A stretch of 20,153 bases of DNA from Stephanodiscus triporus (Eukaryota > Bacillariophyta > Thalassiosirophyceae > Thalassiosirales > Thalassiosiraceae): positions 1 to 20,153 of the forward strand of contig JALLAZ010000190.1 in assembly GCA_036939755.1 (NCBI GenBank), written 5' to 3'. A program made the translations under genes and the position numbers. Position 1 is the stretch's first letter. Each line of letters starts with the position of its first letter. The notes below the pieces were generated by a model. The model saw nothing but the letters and a program-made list of their open reading frames with translations, did no database searches and was not told the DNA's origin. This document shows, piece after piece, positions 10,309 through 18,653 of this stretch.

Positions 10309-12054
10309 CTAATATGGCTTGATACCAGTAGTCCGTTCTTCCGAACGTGGTATTGCTTGTCTGACTTTGTCCCTGGCGTATGACGACTGAGCTAAGCCAG
10401 CTTCGTGTAAGGCGTTCCCAAGTCTAAGAGAGTGAGAATGATGGGAGGAGAGAGTTGAGTGTTGATGTGAGCATCGAACTTGAGAAGGTCCAGAAATTCT
10501 ATGTATTGCGCAGGGACTTCCAGAATTGATTAATTGTCGCACAAGACCACCTTACCTAAAGTTTGGATTAGAGAACACTTTCTCTTGGGTGAAGCCTTTC
10601 AGATTTCCACATTGGAAGTCAGCAAGCTCACTGGGGCCTGCATACACATCATTCTTACGTGCCTCGGTAGTCTTGTGTATGTCCGATGGTTTGTCCAATA
10701 CAGCCTTGAAGTATGGCACGCTTGTAGCAAGAGCATTGAGCCTCACGATTCGAGCTTCTTCAACTATGGCAGCTTCTTCCTTCGCTATCTTTTGGGAAAC
10801 ATTCTTACGATCTATTTGTGCTTGTCTGAAATTCGAACGCGTTCGGTTTGTATGCTGCCGCCTCCGGCTCTCGATGCCATCAGCGAAGTCACCCTTAAGA
10901 TTGTTATTACAATTTTCCTTTTGAACTCCTACTTGTTGGACGCGATGTTTCAAAACAGCGTGTTTCGACTGTAGCACTCTAAGAGTGCGCTGTAATTCTT
11001 TCTGGTAATCATCGCCGGCCTTCTTGGCTGCGGCTTGCACCAATCTTTCGACCTCGCTCTTCTGGGATTCCTCTCTTTCCAAACGCATTGTCTTTAATCG
11101 AAGCGTCATCTCCTTTCGTCTCAAATTCGATTGGAATCTAGCAATGAATGATTCTCGTAGACGTTCGACCTCTTTGAGACCATCTTTCAGAACTGTCTGA
11201 CACTTTCTCTCAAGATCAGCGGCTCTTTTGGGGATGTTGTTCATGAGTTTGCTCTTCTCATCCAAGCAGAGAGGCTGACTTTTGTTTTGATCCGGACCAA
11301 TACGATCATACTCGTGGACCTCGTCGAATTTCCTAATCAGATCGATTAGGAGGTAATCGATCTCTCCACCTTCGTCAACAAGGTCGTTATCTTGTAGTAG
11401 AGAACGGAGAGAGTCGAGTGCTCTTTCAAGTGAAAGTGGCAAAAGTCTTTGGTCGTCATTTTGCCTTTGTGATAAGAGCAGCATGGCCCCTCGCCTATGC
11501 TCGATAGCTTCGTTTGATAGTATTGAATACCTTTCATCAAACTCGTCGATAGATGATGCCAGAGATTCTCTCAGATCCAACAGCAATTTAGCGCAGAGTG
11601 CATGCTCGTCTCTCGCTTCGCCTTCAGTGTTAGATTGACCGTTAATGTCCAAGATAACACATCTCACTTCAGATATGCCAAACAAGATATCCTTGTCCTT
11701 GCAGGAAAAATCACGAGCCGTCTTTCGAAGGACCGACATGTCCAATGATCCATTCGCATCAGCTCTAATGCTAGGATCAACGTCGCAAATTTCGTAATGC
11801 TCTTCATGATCCTTCTCCTTTTGCATCAGCTCCGATACGTTCGAGCAAGCTTGGAGGATTTGCCTCGACGCAGCCGCCTCGGCGTCATTAAGGTCAGTTC
11901 CGGTGCGGATCCAATCATAGTACTCTTTCTCGAGTTTTGATTGCTCCGCCTGCTTCTTCTGGAAGTTGGCAATCTTTGATCGCAAACCTGACACAACTGG
12001 ATTGTCCTCCTCAAACGCGTTCAGCGCTTGTCGATGACTTGAATAACTCCTCAT
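10309..12054 (-). CDS. CCDC148: Coiled-coil domain-containing protein 148 (CCDC148)
   Basis: The exons, read on the minus strand, are 12054-10556 and 10423-10309. The intron is 10555-10424 (GTAAGG...CTCTTAG), and the protein is 537 residues. Most of it is charged coiled coil (EKEYYDWIR near the N-terminus, then RRKEMTLRLKTMRLEREESQK and later Lys/Gln/Arg-rich helices). The C-terminus is diagnostic. A RLNALATSVPYF segment is followed by KVFSNPNFRLGNALHEAGL and SSYARDKV. This matches the [24 protein letters not shown] signature of animal CCDC148, and the intron falls inside that motif. Without the second exon the family signature would be cut in half, which supports the splice. The family occurs mainly in organisms with cilia or flagella, and the exact function is unknown. 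In a diatom this suggests a role in the flagellated male gametes of centric species. Confidence 0.85.
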
Positions 12055-12351
12055 CTGCTCAAGGATGTCTCAAGGCATTTTTCACTAAAAAATAACATAA
12101 AACTCAAATCCATCGCGCATATAAATAATCATCCCGCGCAGTTTTCGCGCCCAGGCGGGGGAGCGCTTGTTGTTGGACCAGCGCGCGCGCGCACACACAC
12201 CCCGCCTCCTTCCTGTCCTCCTCTTCTCATACTTTTACCAGCCAGCCTTTTTTTCCCTGGAGGGTGGCCACCTTTTGGGGCCTTGGCGCGGGGGGTTGGG
12301 CGTTGCGCCCGTTTTTTTTTCGGATTACGGCCCACCACACGATGGGGGGTC

Positions 12352-12365
12352 GGGGGGGGGGGGGG
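12352..12365 (+). repeat. G14 homopolymer tract
   Basis: This is an uninterrupted run of 14 guanines followed by GGC/GGCGGC repeats to about 12385. Similar runs occur at 12986-12996 (G11) and 13564-13575 (G12). Exact lengths of such tracts are error-prone in sequencing. Confidence 0.8.
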
Positions 12366-12613
12366 CGGCGGGCGGCGGCGGCGGGGCGCTCTTGCGATCG
12401 GCGCCAACGGGCCTGGACGTTCTTGGCCGGGCACTGTGTGTTGGTGGGGTGGGAGGTGGTACTACCTACTTGATATATACTCATCACGACCCAATCGCTT
12501 CGCCGGCAAAAACCGTGTGGCGGTCACGGAGCTCTCTCGATCCCTCCTCCCGTTCCGGTTCCTTCGGAGCGGTCCCCGGTCTCACGGACTATCGACCCCT
12601 TAATACGAAAAAA

Positions 12614-12644
12614 GGGGTTTGGGGGGTTGGGGGGTTGGGGAGGG
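12614..12644 (+). repeat. G-quadruplex-forming motif
   Basis: Five G runs of 3-6 bases are separated by loops of 1-3 bases (G4-TTT-G6-TT-G6-TT-G4-A-G3). This fits the canonical intramolecular quadruplex pattern. Formation in the cell is an inference. Confidence 0.7.
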
Positions 12645-13774
12645 CACGTCAGTGTGCGTGGGAAGGTGTCGGAGGAGTGGTCCCCGTCGAACCTTCTCGC
12701 TCGGTCGCTACCTACGCGATGATATCATCATCGTCGTCGTCCCATCCACTCGCGCGCCCCGTCGCCGTTCCGTCGAGATGTATATTGAACGAACGCGAGG
12801 GTAGACGAAAGGACGGGGGGCGTCGTCCTTCGCGTCGTGAAGGGGACGCGGAACGGGGAACGGGGGAAGGGGCGTGCGCGTCGGTATGGTGCCGACAGTG
12901 CGCGCAGTTCGGACTGGACGGGAGGACACCCGCCTCTGACCACACGACGACGACGACCTCCCCCCCGGGCCGTTTTATAATAGGTGGGGGGGGGGGTCTG
13001 CCGGGGGCAGCGAAACTGGGACAACGGACGACGCGGGGAGCGGCGGGCGGGCGCGCGCGCGCGCTAGCGCTGGAAGACGACGAATCGGAGGCGGCAGGAG
13101 CGAGGCGATTTTCGCCCCGTTGGTCCTCCCCGCCGTTCGTCGTCGTTTCGTCCTACCTACCGGAAGTCGAGGAGGAGAAGGACGCGTCGACCGACCGACC
13201 GGCCGAAGTCGAACGACGAACGAGAACGACGAACGAGAACGACGACGACGGGGCGGGTCGGCGATTCGCCGTCGTCGTCCGTCGTTCTTCGTAGTCGTTC
13301 TCGTTCGTCGTCATACGTATACGATCGAGGACGCGACGGGAGGAAAAACGACCATTGATGGATCTACCTCAACTTCGACGACGACGACGCCCGTCCGAGG
13401 GGACCCGGATCACCCCCATTCCGATATATTATACGGTCCACGGATTCGCTCTAAAGGTTCGACTTTTTTTCGACGACATGACGAAATGCGTACGGCATTA
13501 TTTTCTCATGCCGTGGACGCAAAAATCGATGATGGGCGGTGATTGGGTCGGGGCCCGAACCGCGGGGGGGGGGGGCTCGGATTTTCCCAGGCGGTTCTCT
13601 TCCTCTTTTCTTTTTGCACGACCGTGACCTTTTTTTAGAAGAAGAGTCAAATCCGACTGTCTTATTTTACACTCCACGCTCTGTACAAAGCGTTGACGGT
13701 TTTTCGTCGAGTGAAATCATGATCCCTCGTCCGACAACATCAACTTCAACAAATCGACACTCTCAATCGCCTAC

Positions 13775-14245
13775 TCACCGAGATCCGTTCTTTGTGGACT
13801 TCCTTGTCGAAAGGGGTTTCCTCGTTTGGTTCGACGCCGCGGCCTTCTTCGTCGGTGCCGTTGCGACTGGCGTCTTTGTTGGCGTTGCCGCCGCGGGTTT
13901 CTTTGGTTGCGGCGAGGCCACGACAGGCTTCTTGGTTGGTGCCGAAGCCACGGTGGTCTCCTCCTTCTTGTTTGGTGTTGATGCCACGATGGTGTCCTTC
14001 TTCTTGTTGTTTGGTGTTGACAACACGACGGTGTCCTTCTTGGTTGATGTTGGAGGAATGATGGTCTCCTTCTTGATCGGTGCCGGCGCCGCCACAGCAG
14101 GTTCCTTGACGTTAGTTTTCATTGTCGCGTCTTGCATCGGAGTATGCATCGAGCGTCCAAAGATATGGCCGTCGTCGGGAAGAGTGGATTTCTTCGCTGT
14201 TGTTGCCCCGAGGAAGAGGAGGGATGAAAGAATGAAGAGCTTCAT
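13775..14245 (-). CDS. Small secreted lysine-rich silaffin-like protein
   Basis: The predicted protein is 156 residues. It starts at the MKLF methionine at 14245, because this gives a clean signal peptide (MKLFILSSLLFLGATTA, with cleavage likely before KKS). A start 14 codons upstream (14287) would bury that peptide. The mature part (about 18-156) is low-complexity and rich in Lys, Thr, Ala, Pro, Val and Ser. Lys-Lys pairs recur every 9-12 residues (about 58, 69, 82, 93, 105, 115 and 133), separated by STPN, ASAPT or ATPT-like spacers, giving about eight imperfect repeats. It has no cysteines. The composition resembles diatom silaffins and other biosilica-associated proteins, which are recognised by composition rather than sequence. 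The stop codon overlaps a strong donor (CGGTGAGT). Splicing to an acceptor at 13681 would replace the end with five other residues and a stop at 13662-13664. The function is an inference. Confidence 0.65.
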   Translation of the reverse strand: MKLFILSSLLFLGATTAKKSTLPDDGHIFGRSMHTPMQDATMKTNVKEPAVAAPAPIKKETIIPPTSTKKDTVVLSTPNNKKKDTIVASTPNKKEETTVASAPTKKPVVASPQPKKPAAATPTKTPVATAPTKKAAASNQTRKPLSTRKSTKNGSR

Positions 14246-14813
14246 GATGGTCGATGTGCGATATCTCTTTGTCGGATTATGAGCCAATCCGAGATTTGTC
14301 CGTCATTTTGAACATCCAAAAACTGCCGTTTACGCACTGTTTTGCACAGTTTCGTCAAAAACTCAGGATGCCAACTTCTTCACAAATTGTACATAGAGAG
14401 TGGTGCGTGTAGGAAGTAAACTTGTTGAGACTACTCTTCGCAACCCTGCGCCGGGCTGACAACGTCCGGACATATGTAGTGGCAAGCCCCCAAAATGGGG
14501 GCACATCTGAGTCCCCCTCAACGCCTAAGTCTTAGGTAATGGTACCGTAGTGAAAAACGCGAACAATGTAATTATGACATAAAGATGACACATCGATATT
14601 ATACACTCCTTCCATATGTTGGAATGATTCTTTTCTGAGAAACTGCCCCGAGTCTCCCTCCACATAACTTCGGTCTGATTTGTTGCACTTCAACGAAACC
14701 GCTTGCAAAGATAAATACTTATCACACAGTCATTCTTTTTCGGTTCACAGATTCTTTTCCGGGAAACTGCCTCAGGTCTCCCTCTACCCAACTCCGGTCT
14801 GATTTGTTGCACT
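14246..14813. other. Intergenic region with hairpin and duplicated 3' end
   Basis: This region lies upstream of the small secreted protein and downstream of the copper-protein gene. It contains a GCCCCC/GGGGGC hairpin with a 5-base loop (14486-14502) and the outer copy of a roughly 120-bp direct repeat (annotated separately). No gene was recognised. Confidence 0.5.
14627..14748. repeat. Direct repeat copy 1: duplicated 3' end of the copper-protein gene
   Basis: This copy aligns over its full length with 14751-14869, with scattered substitutions and a few small indels. The second copy covers the last codons, the stop and the following bases of the copper-protein gene. The first copy is therefore a degraded duplicate of that gene end. 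Read on the minus strand it keeps the GEPKKNDCV-like segment but has lost the frame. Confidence 0.85.
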
Positions 14814-14869
14814 TCATCGAAGCTTGCCATGATAAATATCTACCACACAGTCGTTCTTTTTCGGTTCAC
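14751..14869. repeat. Direct repeat copy 2: overlaps the copper-protein gene 3' end
   Basis: This is the partner of 14627-14748. It includes the final 18 or so codons and the stop of the neighbouring minus-strand gene plus about 60 bp beyond it. Confidence 0.85.
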
Positions 14870-17800
14870 CCTGCTCCGCCAAAAGTGAATACATAGTCTG
14901 AATTTGGAGGTTCTGGTTAGCGATGATGTCCCTCAGAATAGATGTTAAGGTACAATCATCCGTTTCTTCTAATAGATCGGGACAGTCGAGAACATCAGCC
15001 TTGAACAGGGCCTTGGCCATGTTAACGGCATTTATATGATGTGGAATCATTTGGTGGAAAAACAATGCATTGTCGCCTTTTGAGCCATCACTGGCATAAG
15101 TTGTCATTCCGACCATCATATAGCAATTCATGGTGTTAAGACATCCAGCAAACTCTGACTGTTCATCGCAAACAAAAGTTTTTGGACATTCTGGGTTGGG
15201 GAGTTGATATGGCGATAGGCCATACGTCCCACAGGATTGGTCATATTCACTAGGTGGGGGGTGGCTGTATGGGATGACGGGAAAGTCTGCCTTGCTGACT
15301 GGCATGCCATTCTTCAAAAGCTTGATCCTTCCAGACATGGAGTAATGAATATGGCAGAAGTAAAACAGATCTTGGTCGTAGTCCTTGTCGAAATTCAATT
15401 CCACAGTGAAGGTTCCATATTCAATCCATTCAGCTAGGAGGGAAAGAGTGAGTAAAGATTGAATTAGATTCGATGGTCTTAGAGACAAATTTTCACTCTC
15501 TACCGAGGGATAAACGGGGTAACACTTGGCGAACTTACTTGGAGAATGGAGGAACAATGGTTCATACCCATCAAGACCTATATCTTCACCATCCACCCTG
15601 TAGGTCAAGAATTCCTCTTCAACCTCTTCCTTGCCAACATGAGCCCCATCGACAAAGTATGCGAAGCCCAATGGATGGTACCAATTAGTTATGTCCTCTT
15701 GGATGAATTTGGCCGATGTACCTATTTCAACGCCAATGACAGGGTAGAGGTTGTCTTCGCCACATTCTTCGAAGTACCAGGCGCCAAGATCGGATTCGTG
15801 TATGGCCAATTTGGTTGTGAATACACACACCTCCTTGCCATCGTTGTCGGTAGAGCAGTCGCCACGGCAGATGCCATCTTCCCCTAATGTTTGAGTCAAG
15901 TTCATCACGAGTTATCCGAGCCTGTTCAAAAGGGCGAGCATCACATGTGTATGTTTTAAACACTCACCTAAACCACGTGCATCGCGAACAACGTCTTCAT
16001 CATTCTTTCCCTCCTCTTCCAAGTTACGACCACTGTATCCATCGCCCGCCCAAATGCTATACCTGGTGATGTCCTCGAAATCATACGGACTCGTTTGTTT
16101 TGAACTTTCGGCGCCAGTTTTCTTCAAGTCGCATTTGTCAAACTCTGGGAATTGGTAAGATTCCAATAGAACCCTAAAGGTCTGAACCTGCGCATTCTGG
16201 GCATTGATGATACTGCGGAGGAGATTTTCAAGAACGCAGTCATAATCTTCACTGCCGAGGTCCTCTGGAGAGCACGAAAAGTCCCCATTCAACAGGAGCG
16301 ACTTGGCCTGGTTCACGGCCTGTTGGTGGTGAGGTATCATCTGGTGCAGGAACAGGGCCACCTCGCTGTAGTTCTCGTTCGTCGTCATGCCATTGAACAT
16401 GTGACAGTTGATGGCATCGGTGCACGTTGCGAAGGTCGACTTGTCCTCCTCACAGACGAACTCGCGAGGGCACTCCGGATGCGGCAATCTAAAGTCGCCC
16501 AGCTGACTGTGGGGCCACCCGTCGCCGATCGTGCCTGGGGCGGCAGTCTCGGCTACGAGGCCGTAGGTGCCACAGTGCTTATCATATTCGGACGGTGGAG
16601 GGGGCACGAGCTTATGTTCGGGCAGTGGACGGGGATTAATGATTTTGTCATCCCTCATAAGCTTGATCCGGGCCCCAAAGTACTGATGAATGTGACAGAA
16701 GTAGAATAGATCCTCTTTGTAGCTGAAGTCTATGGGCAGGGTCACATCAATGTAATATTCACCATTTGTGGCCCATTCCTCAATGGGGTGAGCGAATTCT
16801 GGCTCATACCCATTCAGAGTTATTTCCTCGCCGTCTCTTTGGTAGGACATGTATTCATCCTCGAGTTCAGGGGCACCCGCCAATGCTCCATCCTGCCCAT
16901 ATGCGAAACCTAATGGGTGGAACCAGTTACTCACGTCCTTTTGGACGAACCTGTAAGTCTTGCCTATTTCCATGGTGAGTTTAGGATAGGTGCCCGCCTC
17001 TGGACATTCCTCGAAGTAGAAAGCTCCAAATTCAGAAGCGAAGTAATCAACCTTGCTGGTGTAGGTGCACAAGTCTCCTTCGCAATTCGCATGGCAGAGC
17101 TCAGGGTCGTGATTGTAGCTACCGCCCCAATCCTCTTCGTACATGCTTCCATCGTCGTCGTCTGCGCTTCCACCTGAGCCAGACTTGCCAGATTTCGACC
17201 CCCCAGACTTGCCTGACTTGCCAGATGGTTCGGGCTCAGGCTCGGGATCGGCCCACCCCCATGCGTCTTCTTTGGGTGGGGCCCACACGAAGACCCATTC
17301 ACCGCTTCCACTCTTGGAACCCTTGGAGCTTTTGGTACCCTTGGAGCTCTTCCCGGATGGCCCCGGTTCGGGCCACTCTCGCGCGGGCCATCCCCATCCC
17401 CACTCTGGCTCCGGCTCCGTGCCTGACTTGGATCCCTTACCACTTTTGCCAGATCCCTCGCTACCCTTGCCGCTCTTCCCAGTTGGCTCGGGCTCGGGCT
17501 CGGGCTCGGACCATCCCCAAGCGTCCGGTGGGACCCAATGGAAGACCCATTCGCCGCCATCACCGGAAGAACTCTTGGATCCCTTCGAGCTCTTGGAACC
17601 CTTGGAGCTCTTGCCGGATGGCTCGGGCTCGGGCCACATCATGGTCTCCTCGTGCCATCCCCAGTGGGGCTCGGGCTCAGGTTCCGCGGAGCCACTCTTG
17701 GAGCCCTTGGATCCCTTGCCAGACTTTCCGGATGGCTCGGGCTCGGGCCACATGGTCTCCTCGGGCCACGGCGCGTGCCATCCCCAGTGGCTATCGAGTT

Positions 17801-17894
17801 CTCGAATTTCTTCGCCGCCGACGACTGTCGAGCCGAGGGCGACCACCACAAGCGCGGTCCCCGCCAGGACGGCGCGGGTAGATATCGATGACAT
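14814..17894 (-). CDS. Secreted two-module cupredoxin-like/DUF305 protein with pentalysine clusters
   Basis: The exons, read on the minus strand, are 17894-15968, 15883-15539 and 15433-14814. The introns are 15967-15884 (GTGAGT...CATTAG) and 15538-15434 (GTAAGT...TCCTAG). The protein is 963 residues. Residues 1-27 are a signal peptide. About 35-250 is low-complexity: WGW, EPEP and Lys-Ser-Gly repeats, with five lysines at every third position at 95-107 and again at 182-194. Module 1 (about 267-589) has a cupredoxin-like part with NWFHPLGF (His326) and FYFCHIH (Cys400, His401, His403), then a DUF305 part with HQMIPHH (517-523). Module 2 (about 648-950) repeats this with NWYHPLGF (His712), FYFCHIH (784-787), Met790 and HQMIPHH (884-890). 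Both modules conserve many cysteines. DUF305 proteins are often metal or copper binding. The start at 17894 places the signal peptide first; an in-frame start 22 codons upstream is less likely. Copper binding and a wall location are inferred. Confidence 0.8.
17130..17800 (-). repeat. Internal coding repeats of the Trp/Glu-Pro/Lys-Ser-Gly region
   Basis: Five imperfect repeats in the first exon of the copper-protein gene each combine a tryptophan-rich segment (WGW, or WVF.WxPP), an EPEPEP segment and a block of GKSxKGSKS units. The nucleotide sequence is repetitive and GC-rich, so unequal exchange is likely and assembly length may be uncertain. The repeats explain the long antisense open frames in this stretch. 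Confidence 0.8.
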
Positions 17895-18094
17895 GGCTGC
17901 GGGTTTACCTCTGCCTACTCTCCTCAATTCAGATTCAATGAAGTAATAATTATTGTACAAATAATGCTAACGTTTTAGATATTATCAAAAAATTGAAATT
18001 TGTGAACGGGTATGGAGTGTAGAGTGGGTATGGTAGCAACGTAAAACTAGGATCCTAGGTAGGAAAAATGTGTACTACTCATTCCTCTCTCTAG

Positions 18095-18273
18095 CTGAGA
18101 ATTGTTGTGAAAGAATTTCTCCTTCACCACTTTTTCAGTTAAAATTTTGTCCGTGGAATCGGTACTATGGTAGTTCTTGTGGGGCGTTTGTGTGCGATCT
18201 ACGAAACCAGTCAACGTTCAAAACACAGAGGTCCGATTTTTCGATTGGCTCGAGTTCGACAGAAGCTCCGGAC
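18095..18273. repeat. Direct repeat of about 180 bp, copy 1
   Basis: It starts with CTGAGAATTGTTGT and ends with AGAAGCTCCGGAC. It aligns with 18406-18583; the right two thirds are most similar (shared TTCTTGTGGGGCGTTTG and GTCCGATTTTTCGATTGGCT). No long protein frame is preserved between the copies, which points to a noncoding or decayed mobile repeat. Confidence 0.85.
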
Positions 18274-18405
18274 GATCCACATTTTCTTGTGATATGACAT
18301 GACGAACTTAAGTAAGTAGAGTACCAATTTTGACAGACTCAGCCTTATTTATTCCTACGTGGTCCTCTTACAACAATGAGCTCCTCCCCCGTCAACCCGG
18401 CAAGA

Positions 18406-18583
18406 CTGAGAATTGTTGTCTTTTGCAAGAAAGAGATTGTTGCCACACTTTTCAGTTTGTTACTTAGGTGTATGGTACGGCGGTTCTTGTGGGGCGTTTG
18501 CGTCGCATCATACGAAACCAGATCAACGTTCAAAACACTGGTCCGATTTTTCGATTGGCTCGAACTTGACAGAAGCTCCGGAC
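18406..18583. repeat. Direct repeat of about 180 bp, copy 2
   Basis: This is the partner of 18095-18273, offset by about 310 bp in the same orientation. The two copies differ by substitutions and short indels, so the duplication is not very recent. Confidence 0.85.
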
Positions 18584-18653
18584 TAAGGCTGTGATTTCTT
18601 TGAGGAATAGACAAATGGGGTTGACTATAAGGCACCAAAATGGAGACGAATGT

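Larger units (their letters stand above)
12055..13774. other. Gene-free GC-rich island
   Basis: The first 70 bp are AT-rich and probably belong to the CCDC148 5' region. From about 12130 to 13620 the composition changes sharply: GC-rich, full of CpG, CGA/CGT triplet runs, alternating GC stretches (12180-12192 and about 13048-13062) and long G tracts. Long frames are open in several phases on both strands, as expected from such composition, and their translations are low-complexity Gly/Arg/Ser/Thr/Val. No family was recognised, so I do not call a gene. A GTACTACC motif (12459-12466) may belong to the CCDC148 promoter. Confidence 0.6.
17895..18653. other. Upstream region of the copper-protein gene containing direct repeats
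   Basis: No gene was recognised. The first 150 bp are AT-rich and likely hold the promoter of the minus-strand gene. Two copies of a roughly 180-bp direct repeat, annotated separately, occupy much of the rest. Confidence 0.45.

Noticed and set aside
12167..13294. Long plus-strand open frame of 375 codons
   Set aside because: It lies wholly in the GC-rich island, with other frames open on both strands. The translation is low-complexity Gly/Arg/Ser/Thr with poly-Gly from G tracts, and it resembles no family.
13539..14282. Plus-strand open frame of 247 codons opposite the silaffin-like gene
   Set aside because: It is the antisense of the KK-repeat coding sequence. Phe/Val/Gly-rich repeats arise from complementing Lys/Pro/Thr codons. 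The minus-strand reading has a clean signal peptide and silaffin-like composition.
17143..17946. Open plus-strand frames opposite the copper-protein first exon
   Set aside because: Their Pro/Ser/Asp/Gly repeats are the antisense of the Glu-Pro/Lys-Ser-Gly coding repeats. The minus strand has the signal peptide and domains.
15912..17960. A separate single-exon gene ending at 15912, with a second gene starting at 15908
   Set aside because: Good donor and acceptor signals join the two in frame, and the second frame alone lacks a signal peptide even though its module is clearly extracellular in type.
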